In this document: positions 1-9,491 of the stretch, piece after piece
Position numbering within the stretch: position 1 is the first letter of the stretch
Layout of the letters: each line of letters starts with the position of its first letter
Origin: Anncaliia algerae PRA339
Taxonomy: Eukaryota > Microsporidia > Tubulinosematidae
Reading direction: 5' to 3'
DNA: 24,589 bases
Assembly (NCBI GenBank): GCA_000385875.2
Contig: KK365141.1
Location: 40,657-65,245 of the forward strand
Program-made: the position numbers and the translations under genes
The notes under the pieces: generated by a model
Database searches by the model: none
What the model was told of the DNA's origin: nothing
Seen by the model: only the letters and a program-made list of their open reading frames with translations

Positions 1-812
1 TTGATTATTTTTATTTTATTTTAAATATTTTCCCTCCGGTTTTTTTTGATAGTCTAACCAAAACTTTTCTTTATACATAAAAAAATGAATTGATCATGTC
101 TTAACTACAAGTTCGAATGCAACATAATGGTATTCTAAGTTTATAGAATTGTTATCACAAATTATCTTTAGGAAATAATATTTTTATTTTATTAAAGCAA
201 ATGGAACAACTTTTTATGAAATAAAATTAAGAAAACTTAAATATATTTTAATTATATACTTGAATATCAAGATTTTTAAGTAATAATTAAAATTAAATGT
301 GTGAATAGTTATTTTAATAATTCCTTATTTTAACCGCGTTCACTAAAAATATTAAACAAACTCAAATATTTAGTGTAAGATGTCCTTTAAATTTCTAGCT
401 CTAAAAGACTTGTTCTTGAAAAAATTGCTTCAGTATAAGTCTTCAACTAAGAAATCTGCTCATTCAGCCATAAATACTTAATCATTAGATTTAAAACTTA
501 CGTAATATGATATATCGATAGCCAGCACTAAAATATACTTTTACAATGAGAAATAAATTTCAGGATGTATTTATATTTACACAGTTAAAGAAATGAGCAT
601 TTAAAAAATGGTTTTAATTTGCTGAAATATAATTATTATGTGATTACACACATTGATTTTATTTTTATTTATTATAAATATGAGAATTTAAAAAATATAA
701 TATGAGGTCTAAAATTACAGGAAACCCCAATATACAAATTCTGTGATGTATATAAATTTAAGTGAATTTAAAAAATTTTAGGATGAAATTTAATTGATAG
801 AACAGACATCTA
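1..812. other. AT-rich intergenic region, no gene seen
   Basis: This stretch is dominated by A/T runs with stops in all frames. The longest ATG-initiated plus-strand frame noticed is 33 codons (380-481), which has no recognisable similarity. It lies downstream of the minus-strand gene that ends at 813, so part of it should be that gene's 3' flank. Confidence 0.6.
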
Positions 813-1940
813 TTAAGATTCTGATAACAAATCGTCTTTTTCCGCGAATTTTTTTTCTTGATAAAGGGGCTTAACCTTTCTATTTTTTCTTTTACAAATT
901 ACTGCTGTGAGTAAAACTAATAAAAGTAATAAGAAAGCAGATGCGCCCAATGTTGTTACTGTAATTGAAGATATGCGCATTAAATTGACATTTTCTACAA
1001 GATTTAGTTCATTGGTAGGTGCTAAAGCATTTGGTATCTGAATTCTATTCTCATTTGAACAATTCAATAAATTATTTTCCGCAGTTAATGTTTTTAAATC
1101 TTCATGTAACGGCATGGATGTTTCTCCGGCAAAATTTAAATCAAAACCATGGAAACTTAAGAAACTAATAGTCAAACGATCGCAAAACTCCTTAAACCCG
1201 CTTGTTAAAATTTTATTAAATTCTTCTAATAGCTTTTGTTTTTCCTCATCAGTTAATATTTTTATTCTATAAATATTATTGAATGTCAAAATAGCGTTGT
1301 AAATATTATCAAAAAATTGTGAACAAGGAATTTCAAAATTAAAGCTAATTTCAGAATTGCTAATAAGACAAGTTTTCTTGTCAAGTTTTATTAAATTAAT
1401 ACTTTTAATATTTTTGAATATTTCTTTATTTTTCCTTGATATTTTTTCATGTCCGGATATAATTTGATTCTCAAAAAAAGTTTCAATTAGCTTATGCATT
1501 TTAACATTATTTGTATTATTGCTCTTGTTTATAGCAACACTATATTGCTTATTAACAAATTCTACTAACAATTTTCTAACTAAGGCTTTGGTTCTTTTTT
1601 TATGTAAATATCCTTTTTTAAAATACTTTGAAACCATTTTAAATTGACCTAAAATCTTCTTTTGAATGTGTGTATGGGCATTTAAATTGTTAGTTACAAA
1701 ATTTTCAACAAGTAGAGATATTTTTTTCCTATATTTTGAATCATTTTCAATAGTTTCTGATGTTTTGTCATAGCTTATTGCAGTTGTATTCACTAACTTA
1801 GATGTATGTTGATCATAAGTTTCATTGAATCCTCTTACAGTGTTAGAATCGTTGAACGATGGACCTAGATCAGTTGAATTATGATTATCTAAGTTATTTA
1901 TAGATGTTGTGGTATTAAAATCAGAAATATTACTGTTCAT
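813..1940 (-). CDS. Unknown single-pass membrane protein with acidic dileucine tail
   Basis: I do not recognise the family. The frame begins with ATG at 1940 (375 aa); the open frame extends upstream only through TTG codons, and CCC lies one base before this ATG. Residues 1-70 are rich in Asn, Ser and Thr and hold about seven N-X-S/T sequons. Residues 70-290 are a Lys/Phe/Asn-rich, probably helical body. Residues 324-349 form one strong membrane segment (A-F-L5-V-L-L), followed by a basic stop-transfer stretch and a 26-residue tail. The tail contains E-K-D-D-L-L, which fits the [DE]XXXL[LI] endosomal sorting pattern. The positive-inside rule places the tail in the cytosol and the body in the lumen or outside, yet no N-terminal signal peptide is visible. 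Most microsporidia are thought to lack N-glycosylation, so the sequons may simply reflect Asn/Ser/Thr richness. Confidence 0.8.
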   Translation of the reverse strand: MNSNISDFNTTTSINNLDNHNSTDLGPSFNDSNTVRGFNETYDQHTSKLVNTTAISYDKTSETIENDSKYRKKISLLVENFVTNNLNAHTHIQKKILGQFKMVSKYFKKGYLHKKRTKALVRKLLVEFVNKQYSVAINKSNNTNNVKMHKLIETFFENQIISGHEKISRKNKEIFKNIKSINLIKLDKKTCLISNSEISFNFEIPCSQFFDNIYNAILTFNNIYRIKILTDEEKQKLLEEFNKILTSGFKEFCDRLTISFLSFHGFDLNFAGETSMPLHEDLKTLTAENNLLNCSNENRIQIPNALAPTNELNLVENVNLMRISSITVTTLGASAFLLLLLVLLTAVICKRKNRKVKPLYQEKKFAEKDDLLSES

Positions 1941-1941
1941 T

Positions 1942-1944
1942 GGG
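1942..1944 (-). promoter_or_regulatory. CCC start-proximal signal
   Basis: Read on the minus strand this is CCC, one base before the ATG at 1940. A CCC or GGG-like motif immediately upstream of the start codon has been described in microsporidian genes. In a genome this poor in C and G it supports the chosen start. Confidence 0.5.
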
Positions 1945-2850
1945 TACAAGATTTTATCAAATATATACTTAATTAGATCTTTATAATGCTAAAATTAAAA
2001 CACATTGCAATTATATTACTTTATTTGCTAATTTTTTCCTTTTTAATAATTATCTTTTGTCTTAATAAAGTATTTTTCGGATATTTTATAATACAAATTT
2101 GGAATATTTTTATTATACACCGTTAAGCAGACGAATATAGTATATTTTCCATAAAAATATCATCTTATGTTAATACTAATTGTAACTAACATATCTTAAT
2201 CTATGAATCATGTTTTATTTGCTAAATAGCACAAACATTTATTAAAGATTTAATGTTCTAATAAGTTAGGAAGTTTAGCAAAAATATTACCTCTAAATAT
2301 AATTTTATTCATAAAAATTATTATCTTAATGCTTAAATTTCTACATGTTTGGATAGTACTTTTATTTATAATTATTTTCAAAAAAAATGACTTTCTAATA
2401 CTATAAGAAATATTTTTCAAGTGAAAACTTCAATTATGTTATTAAAAATATTTTATTGTTAAGAAGTGTTTAAGTTTTATCATTCATGATCATGCTAAGA
2501 TAGATACAATTAGTTTAAAATATTTATATGGAATAAACTGTTATCAAATTGCGAAATGAATAAAAGTATATGATTAATAGCCAAAAGGTTACTATGCTTA
2601 TCTAATGAGAACATTACTTTGAAATAAAGATAAAATATGATTGTGGTAGCATTATAAATCTGCTATTTTCATTCTACTTCTATACTTTTGTAGATTTCAT
2701 AGGATTAGAAAAGAAATTTGGTCTATTTATATATGCTTATACATTTTTAATTATCATGAAGATACAATAAATCTTTACTTATGCGCTTGAATGAAGTAAA
2801 AAGCGTATTATACTTTAACATTTAGGTTTGCAACTATTAAATTAGTTTGC

Positions 2851-2922
2851 TATATTTTATAGAAATTATAACATTATTGTGTATATTTTATAGAAATTAT
2901 AACATTATTGTGTATATTTTAT
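2851..2922. repeat. 31-bp direct tandem repeat, about 2.3 copies
   Basis: The unit at 2851-2881 is repeated without a mismatch at 2882-2912, and the first ten bases follow again at 2913-2922. It lies in noncoding A/T sequence. Perfect identity suggests recent replication slippage. Confidence 0.9.
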
Positions 2923-3089
2923 TTTATATTTCACTTTATTTTGAAGTAGAATAAATCCTAAATATTTTGATAGCAAGTATATTTTACAAAATGATTTTTA
3001 GAAATAAACTTATAACTCAAACTCAAAGCTCAGAACTAAGCCTAAATAATGCATACTTCTTATCACTATTACCATAAAATTGACTTTTT

Positions 3090-3900
3090 TGAACACATAT
3101 CCTTTTTTAACGTTCATAACAAAAGACTTTTTAATAAGTTTAAAATTTATCAATATCATTTTTTAAATCGAAATAAAAAAAATTGAACTTACTAAAAATA
3201 TTACTGAGTTTAAAATAAAATCAATTTTACCAGAGACCAGGATAAAAAATATTAAAACTTTAATTTTCTATAAATAATAAACTCTACTTAGATGTATATT
3301 TTAATATTTCACCAAACCATCATCTAAATCTTTAAATTTTTGATAAAAACTTTGTATAGAAGTTTTTTATAACTCCTTTTTAATCAAGTTTTAAAATAAA
3401 ATTTGGTTATTGATGATGTATTCTTAAATATCTTATGGAAATTAAAAAAACTAGACCATTAAATAAATGAAGTCAACTTATTTTGTTTTATACATCAAGG
3501 AGTTGAGGGTTATGCATATCCACAATCATATTTAAAGTCAAAAACTTAACAGACAATTCAATTTCATATGATATTTTTGGTGATCTACTGCATGTTTCTT
3601 CTACCATGCATCCTGCCTTTAATGATGAATTTAAATTTCCTATGGTTGGACTTATTAACAAGCTAAATTATATCATCTTTCTTGAAGAGATTTAAAGGAA
3701 GAAAATAAAAACTATGATCGTGATTAGATGGTTCTAAATGATTATTTCTCAAATATGTTTCAGAAAATCATTGTTATGTATAAGTTTCTTTCTAAAAACT
3801 AAGATCCATCCAAAAGATTCTAGTTCCTCCTAGCTGGTCCAAGGTATCTAAAAATGGACAGTGAATACAGGAATATGACAATAATATTTATAAAATAGCG
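3090..3900 (+). pseudogene. Decayed coding remnant of unknown family
   Basis: No intact ORF exists here, but plus-strand translation of about 3480-3900 gives protein-like sequence with varied composition (H, P, G, D, M, V, not only the K/N/I/F/Y expected from A/T). An example is the segment with GDLLHVSSTMHPAFNDEFKF at about 3577-3636. Local GC is higher than in the flanks. Weaker plus-strand coding-like sequence extends upstream to roughly 3090. The region is broken in several places. I cannot assign it to a host gene family or to a mobile element. It sits about 200 bp from the left end of the pogo/Tigger element. The outer limits are approximate. Confidence 0.4.
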
Positions 3901-4110
3901 GTTTAAATGATATAAAACGCATATTATTAAGAAATTTTTAAGTAGAACATAGTATTACTATCGTATATTCGTAAGCAACTCTAATACCATAAAGTAGTTA
4001 AAAACCACCTTTACTTTTATCTAATTGTTTTTCCTGTGATGATAATGTTCATGAAACAATACTTAAAGACTAGATTATTTTAAGGAAAAACATGCCTTTA
4101 AATATATATA

Positions 4111-4186
4111 CTGAGAAAGTCGGTTAAGCGAGAAATTCAAGGAATTAAGAAAATCGGTCCCACTTAACAGAGTTTCTCGCTGAACC
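4111..4186. repeat. Left terminal/subterminal repeat cluster of the pogo/Tigger element
   Basis: CGGTTAAGCGAG at 4121-4132 is followed by inverted relatives CCCACTTAACAGAG (from about 4159) and TCTCGCTGAACC (4175-4186). Multiple direct and inverted copies of one motif near the end suggest transposase-binding sites. Confidence 0.65.
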
Positions 4187-4289
4187 ATTTAAAAAATATG
4201 AAAGTATTTCTATGATATTATTTAATTGTTTTTTAGAAAGATAAAATACCAATTAAGCATGGTTTGGTATTTTCTTTCATGCATACTTA

Positions 4290-5732
4290 TCACTAAAATT
4301 TTTTTCAATTGAGAAATTGCATCTGATATGTGATCACAACTTTCCAGTATAAAAAATAAGATTTTGTTTTTTTAAAAAATCAATTCCTGTAATTATTATA
4401 ATCTTTTTAATTTCAGTATAGTCGGATGATTCTATGTCCTTTGTAAATTCTGCATCATCTACATCTTCGTTTGTTATTTCTACCATTTCCTCCACTAGTT
4501 ACTTTATTTTGACTAAGTGTTATCTACCCTAACAAAATTTTCTAAATCCTGCTCTGAATGAAAAGGTTCGGATGGTTGAATTTTAAATAGATTATAGTTT
4601 TTAGTATTATTTGTTTAATTTGACTGTGGATTGCCATAGAAAAGAGTTAGTCTAGAATGAATGAAAGTAAATAATAGTTTGCAACACCATATTCCATGGT
4701 TCATAAAAAGATTAAATGCGGCTAAAATTGATAGTATCAACTCTGTATTGATATCAAGAGCTTGTAATATTTTTGATACTAAAAAATTTCTATAAATAAA
4801 GTTAACAGTTCTTTTGTTATTTTGATCAAGAGGTCGAAGCAGCTAGTTGTATTAGGTGGTAAAAAGAAGAACTTCATATTTGTTACTGTCTTTATATTTG
4901 GATTTGATGAACATTGTCAAGTAGCAACAATATTTGTCTGTTTTGTTTTCTTAATTTAGCATCCCATTTTGTAAGAAACGATGTGAAAATTGAAGAAATT
5001 ATCCAAGACTTTTTATTTGCATGATGATTAAAGTTCGACATAGTTTGATTTTTAAAACATCTTGGATTAACAGATTTTCCAATAATAAGAGGTTTTTGTT
5101 TTTCTCCTTTCTCACTAGAGCATAAAAGAACTTTTAAACTTTCTTTTGGAAGCTTCCCTCATAAGCACGTGTTTCCTTTAAATTTAAATATAGCTTACGC
5201 TGTGAATTTATAAAATTCATCGGTTTGATCAACATAAAATATATTTTCATCTTTATAACCTGAACGAATAGCTGCCTATTCTATACTTAACCATTCATCC
5301 CATGTAGAAATATTCGTTATTTAGCTTCACCTGTTATTTTCCTCAAAATAATACTATGACGGGCTTTAAATAGATCTAACCAGCCATTATTGCATAGAAA
5401 ATCACCTATTCTGTTGTTACCAGTTACTTCATTAGCCTTTTCGCACAATATATGGGAATAAAAGGAACGCAATTGGGAATATTATCTCTAACCCATATCA
5501 ATAACTTCCTATCAACAATATCATGCTTCGGTTTGCAATTTTATTTGTCTTTTCTAGCAAGAAAGCATATGCTTCTAAAACAGCATCTCTTTCAGATCGA
5601 ATTCTACAAACTGTTGACTTCGAAGCAACCTCTCTTTTCATTTTCAAATTTTGTATTTTGTAATTTTTATTTCTCTGATGATATCTACCTTTTCCTTTAA
5701 AGATAAATGTTTAATTTTGTCATTTTTTTCAT
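4290..5732 (-). pseudogene. Pogo/Tigger transposase relic (CENP-B-like HTH plus DDE domain)
   Basis: Minus-strand translation in shifting frames follows the Tigger order. Near 5700 comes L-S-L-K-E-K-V-D-I-I-R-E, then a CENP-B-type helix-turn-helix with ST-V-CRI. About 5380-5330 gives NGWLDLFKARH and LRKITGEA (second HTH region). About 5230 gives YVDQTDEFYKF, carrying the first catalytic Asp. About 5140-5040 gives VLLCSSEKGEKQKPLIIGKS then NPRCFKN. About 4960-4910 gives KWDAKLRKQ then LLLLDNVHQ with the second Asp. About 4870-4830 gives LPPNTTSCFD, with PLDQ in the neighbouring frame (third Asp region). There are in-frame stops, for example just before AAIRSG and after YKFTA, and at least one frame change around 4860, so no functional protein is made. 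The 82-codon plus-strand frame at 5452-5700 is a shadow of this gene. Confidence 0.85.
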
Positions 5733-5761
5733 TCCTACAGGGATATTTTTTTTAAAAACAG

Positions 5762-5881
5762 TCTCGCTTAAAAAAATAATTATAAACATAAATGAAAGTA
5801 AAAAAATTTTATAGATATTTTTTCCCGATTAAGCAAGTTTTCCCGCTTAACAGCTTCCCTTTTAATCGAGGTTTTTGTACT
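5762..5881. repeat. Right terminal/subterminal repeat cluster of the pogo/Tigger element
   Basis: Four related copies are visible: TCTCGCTTA (5762-5770), CCCGATTAAGCAAG (5824-5837), CCCGCTTAACAG (5842-5853) and TTAATCGAGG (5862-5871). They are inverted relative to CGGTTAAGCGAG at the left end, as expected for a terminal inverted repeat system. Confidence 0.65.
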
Positions 5882-5882
5882 A

Positions 5883-6442
5883 TATATTTCTTTTTTGGTT
5901 ATAAAGCATTTTTTATCAGCCCAAAATAACTATCTATAAATTATAAACGTAAAATTTCCTTTAAAAGAAGTTCATTAATTTTTGGACCATTTCAAATATA
6001 TTAATTAAAGATTTGAAAAATATGGTATTTCGTTGATTTAGTAGTTTCAAAACCAGCATATTTAAGACCTAGTTTTTAACAAAACTAATTCAAACCAAAG
6101 CATATATTAAAAAATAATGAATTCAAAGGCTCTTTAAAAATTCTTACGGATTAATAATTATTATTAATTTTTAATTAATGGTTTTTTATTTTCTTGATGA
6201 AAGTTACAAAATCTATTTGTTAATATTTCTAAAAAGGCAACTTTTGGATTATCAAATTAAAGATCTTTATAAAGCCTTTAAGAAATATTTTAATATTCAT
6301 AAAATGTGAATTATTAAGCAATTATACAAATTAAAAAAGATAGGAAAATTTTTTATCATCGAGTTAATATTTAATGAATTTATAATATACTTTACTTAAT
6401 TTATAATTTTGCAATTATAAATTAGCAAAAAATTATGCCCTG
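5883..6442. other. AT-rich intergenic region and promoter side of the next gene
   Basis: No ORF of note. The last part should contain the promoter of the gene at 6443. I see no distinct TATA element because the whole region is A/T. Confidence 0.55.
6438..6440 (+). promoter_or_regulatory. CCC start-proximal signal
   Basis: CCC two bases before the ATG at 6443, matching the arrangement before three other genes in the window. It supports this ATG over the internal Met codon at residue 13. Confidence 0.5.
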
Positions 6443-7456
6443 ATGAATTGTTACAATTACAAATATTTTTGTCTTTTTATGATTTTTAGGTGCTCTGACG
6501 AAAAAGATGAAGTCGATATTAAGAAAAAGCTCTCTGATTTTAAAGAGAAGATTAAGTACATAAAAGAGAATTCTGGTAGTCGTTTTATATACAATTTAAA
6601 TAATCAAAAACTAATTGAACCTCAAAAAACTAATCTTTTAAACATAATATCTGAAAACCTTAAACGTATGGTAAATACAAGACTATATCACAGATTCACA
6701 AAAAAAGATACATTGAAGAAGTATTTTACAAAATCTTTCGGAAATACATTCATGGCAGAAATTGTTTTAAAAAAGAATATGCTTATTAGAAAAACCAACT
6801 ATAGCAAGAAAGAGAAACTAATTTTAATGCGTTCAAAGCATAACTTTTTTAGCGAAATCTATGAATTTGTTGGAAAATTTTCAGTTAATATTGGAAAAAT
6901 TGATTCTATTTCTATCCTTTACGAACAAATGTCATCATTAGAAGAAGAATTATGCAAAAAATATGACGATTGTGAAAGTCAAAATAATCTAAATCTCATG
7001 ACAAAACACTTATTAATAAGAAAGAACGGCAAGAAGAATTTTAAAACAAGCTCAAAAAACGATAATGATTTTATAGAATTCAAAAATATTATTAATCTTA
7101 ATGAAATTAATGGAAACACATTGGTAGTAAATAAAAGTAATATTTTTAAGGAAAAGGATTTTGATTATATTAATATTTTCTATCATCTAGTATTTTTACA
7201 TGACGAACTAAATCAATATTTGGGATTTCATGAAAAGAAGGTTTTTAATAATAAAGTTAGACCATTAATTAAAAAGGTTATGGTTACTTTAATGACATAT
7301 GAGGATTTATGTTTCAAATTACGATTTAAAAGAGGGAAAAATTATGTTTCAAAATCTATAATTCTAATGCGTAGGCTAGGTGAAGTTTCTCAAGACTTAA
7401 AAAAAATTTTACTTGGCTTCGAAGGAATACTTCATTTAGAACATAGTAATAAATAA
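6443..7456 (+). CDS. Unknown lysine-rich protein, 337 aa
   Basis: I do not recognise this protein. It begins MNCYNYKYFCLFMIFRCSD, with a short hydrophobic patch (about residues 8-15) that could be a weak signal peptide but is shorter than usual. The rest is highly basic and mostly predicted helical by eye: Lys/Asn/Ile-rich, with motifs such as F-T-K-K-D-T-L-K-K-Y-F near residue 85 and an acidic EEELCKKYDDCE near 170. No later membrane segment, zinc motif or catalytic signature is visible. An alternative is that TTTTTAGG at about 6484-6491 is an intron 3' end, since it resembles one, but no matching 5' site was seen. A distant resemblance to the 813-1940 protein is suggested in the findings. 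It is probably a lineage-restricted microsporidian protein. Confidence 0.75.
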   Translation: MNCYNYKYFCLFMIFRCSDEKDEVDIKKKLSDFKEKIKYIKENSGSRFIYNLNNQKLIEPQKTNLLNIISENLKRMVNTRLYHRFTKKDTLKKYFTKSFGNTFMAEIVLKKNMLIRKTNYSKKEKLILMRSKHNFFSEIYEFVGKFSVNIGKIDSISILYEQMSSLEEELCKKYDDCESQNNLNLMTKHLLIRKNGKKNFKTSSKNDNDFIEFKNIINLNEINGNTLVVNKSNIFKEKDFDYINIFYHLVFLHDELNQYLGFHEKKVFNNKVRPLIKKVMVTLMTYEDLCFKLRFKRGKNYVSKSIILMRRLGEVSQDLKKILLGFEGILHLEHSNK

Positions 7457-8819
7457 AATACTATTATTTTTCTTTAATTTATTCAACAAGACATAATTTT
7501 TTATACAAAATAGATAATACTTCATCTTTTTTAATATTATAAATAAATATATGTGTGTAACATAATTCACACGAAACCCAGTCAAATTCTTACAATAAAA
7601 AATATTAAATCTTTTTTAATTTGCTATTATTTTATGATATACTAACATAATTATATATCTTTCGAAACAATCTCTATTTATATTTAAGGAAAGAGTTATA
7701 ATTAAAGGATTTTTTTTTAATTCTTAAGAATACAAAAATCCCGATAAATAAAAATCATGACAGATAGAATTTATAAATTAATATATAAAAAACATTTCTT
7801 TTAAAAAAATTATGTTAAAAAAGATTAGATACAAAGATTTGGGTTTAGATCTAATATGTATTTATAATATTATAAGCTAAATAAATAGATTTGCTATTTT
7901 TGCGAGATGATTTTTAGAAAAATTCACTTAAAATAAAGATATATAAAGGAAGATATAATAAATAGTTATGGTTGGAAAAGAAGTTTTGAATTTTTTAATA
8001 ATTTTATAAATTTATTTATTTAAAAAAACATCATGGTGAAATGGAAATCTTGATCTAACATAATTGTATTTTCTTTTTTGTTTCCAATTATATACAAAGC
8101 ATAGAACATGAAGATGTTAAGTTTATTAAAAAGACAAAATATATAACTATAATTTGTCGGAATAGAAAATAGTCTTCATTAAAAAATTAAATTATCGAAG
8201 ACAAATATTCTTAGTGAGCATAATAAATTAAGTATTCTTAAATAAAAGATACAAAGATTTATAAATTATTTTTCTATTCTTGTCATACAACAAAAGTTAT
8301 TTTAATTAAAAGAAAATGAAAATGCTTATGTTATTTTTTGATGAAATTTTATAAAAAAATTCAAATGCTCACAAAAATAAAGAAAAATAAATTCTATTTT
8401 TATCAAAAAAGCCTTTGTGTATTACAAGATTAGAAAAAAATATTTTATAAATCTTTTATTTAACCTATTTAAATTTATTGCTTCAGTGGTAAAATGGTGG
8501 TAGAAGGGTACAATAAACATAAAGGGAAAGTGTTAAATAACCCCACATGAGGCATTAAAGTAATTTTGATAAAAAGATGTTTATTAAAATAAATAGAACT
8601 GTTATAATTTGTATTACGGCAAAATTTTATCTGTTTAAAGGATGGAATTGAATGAATTTAAACGTATTTTTGTAATGATAACATCAGTGTAACATTTAAT
8701 TAAAGTATTATTTTAAATATAACAATTATGTATCAAAATATCATCTGTTCTTGTTTTTTTATATTTTGATACTTTTATAAATTTAAATTTTATTTTTAAT
8801 TAATAAATATAAATCCCTT
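7457..8819. other. Long AT-rich intergenic region
   Basis: No ORF supported. One less A/T-biased island at about 8478-8565 contains TGGTAAAATGG, an A-box-like sequence (see findings), but no B box or tRNA fold was found. The rest is A/T with frequent stops. The final part serves as the upstream region of the Spc25-like gene. Confidence 0.55.
8815..8817 (+). promoter_or_regulatory. CCC start-proximal signal
   Basis: CCC two bases before the ATG at 8820, preceded by AAATTTAAATTTT-like sequence further upstream. Same arrangement as before the genes at 6443 and 11677. Confidence 0.5.
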
Positions 8820-9491
8820 ATGGATAGAATATCTTTGTGTAAAGAAATAAAACAGGAAATATTTAAAACATTAGATAACTACATAGAAAGCCTTTCAAAA
8901 TACACTTCAATTCCAGAATCTCAAGTTACAAAAGAAAAAGAACAATTGCTTTCTGAGTTATCGGCACTTAAAGAAAAATACGAAGAAGAATGTAAATCAA
9001 CAGAAATTATACACAAAGAAAGAGAGCAACTGCTTAAATACATTAAAGAAGACAGGGAAGGATATGAAAATGAACTGCAGCAAATAAATGAAAGAAAGCC
9101 CTTTTGTGCTGAGAAAGAAATTCTCAAACAGAATCTCAAGGATGAACTAAACAGAATAAACTGTAAATTGCATATATTAAAAATGAAATTGGATAAAAAA
9201 GAGGAGGAGGATAAAAAATGGAAAGAAAAGGCAACAAACCAAGCAAATAATTTTAGAAGATATTTGGGGATTGATATACAACCTGAAGTAAAGCACATTT
9301 TAAGAATTACATTTTTCCTGGAACAAAATGCTTATGTTTTGATTGATTTTAAGGACACACCCAAGATAGTTGATATTTGGCCAATCTATATTTCTATTGA
9401 AGATGCACAGATGCAATATGATAAATTAAATGATTTCTATGAGTTCTGTAAATATATAAGAGGAGTTTTTAAAAATAAATTAGTGGTTTAA
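8820..9491 (+). CDS. SPC25: Spc25-like outer kinetochore (Ndc80 complex) protein
   Basis: Spc25 pairs with Spc24 to form the centromere-proximal end of the Ndc80 complex, which links kinetochores to spindle microtubules. The 223-residue protein is close to the usual length (about 220 aa). Residues 35-145 are a charged coiled coil with Leu/Ile heptads (EKEQLLSELSALKEKYEEE). A small globular domain follows at 146-223: FRRYLGIDIQ, then a beta-rich LRITFFLEQ, then YVLIDFKDTPKIVDIWP, and a final helix with LNDFYEFCKYIRGVFKN. This order (FxxxLGL, ITF, a beta hairpin, then LNxTxDFxxFVRxxR) matches the Spc25 RWD-like domain. The start has CCC just upstream. The call rests on pattern recognition of a divergent family; another coiled-coil RWD kinetochore subunit is the main alternative. 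Confidence 0.72.
   Translation: MDRISLCKEIKQEIFKTLDNYIESLSKYTSIPESQVTKEKEQLLSELSALKEKYEEECKSTEIIHKEREQLLKYIKEDREGYENELQQINERKPFCAEKEILKQNLKDELNRINCKLHILKMKLDKKEEEDKKWKEKATNQANNFRRYLGIDIQPEVKHILRITFFLEQNAYVLIDFKDTPKIVDIWPIYISIEDAQMQYDKLNDFYEFCKYIRGVFKNKLVV

Larger units (their letters stand above)
1941..3089. other. AT-rich intergenic region
   Basis: Upstream flank of the minus-strand gene ending at 1940. It holds a short tandem repeat (2851-2922) and otherwise only A/T-rich sequence with frequent stops on both strands. Some plus-strand stretches translate to F/I/L/Y-rich runs, but that is expected from the base composition. Confidence 0.55.
4109..5882 (-). mobile_element. Pogo/Tigger-type (Tc1/mariner superfamily) DNA transposon, dead
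   Basis: The element has matching inverted ends (left about 4111-4186, right about 5762-5881) flanked by TATA-rich sequence compatible with a TA target duplication. Between them lies a minus-strand transposase relic (about 5732 down to 4290). Both ends carry several copies of a motif like CGGTTAAGCGAG. The right end read inward (ACAAAAACCTCG) resembles the pogo/Tigger terminal pattern. Its length of about 1.8 kb suits a complete element with one transposase. The exact first and last bases are uncertain because the outermost terminal bases have diverged. Confidence 0.8.

Noticed and set aside
111-120. GTTCGAATGC as a tRNA B box
   Set aside because: No A box at the right distance and no cloverleaf could be drawn around it.
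380-481. 33-codon plus-strand ORF
   Set aside because: Too short, no homology, and no supporting start signal.
5452-5700. 82-codon plus-strand ORF
   Set aside because: It lies wholly inside the minus-strand pogo/Tigger transposase relic, whose opposite-strand translation gives clear family blocks.
6484-6491. TTTTTAGG as an intron 3' splice site in the gene at 6443
   Set aside because: No matching 5' splice site was found, and the CCC-ATG at 6438-6445 gives a continuous frame.
8921-9298. 125-codon minus-strand ORF opposite the Spc25-like gene
   Set aside because: A Ser/Phe/Cys-rich antisense shadow of a Lys/Glu-rich coiled coil, with no independent support.
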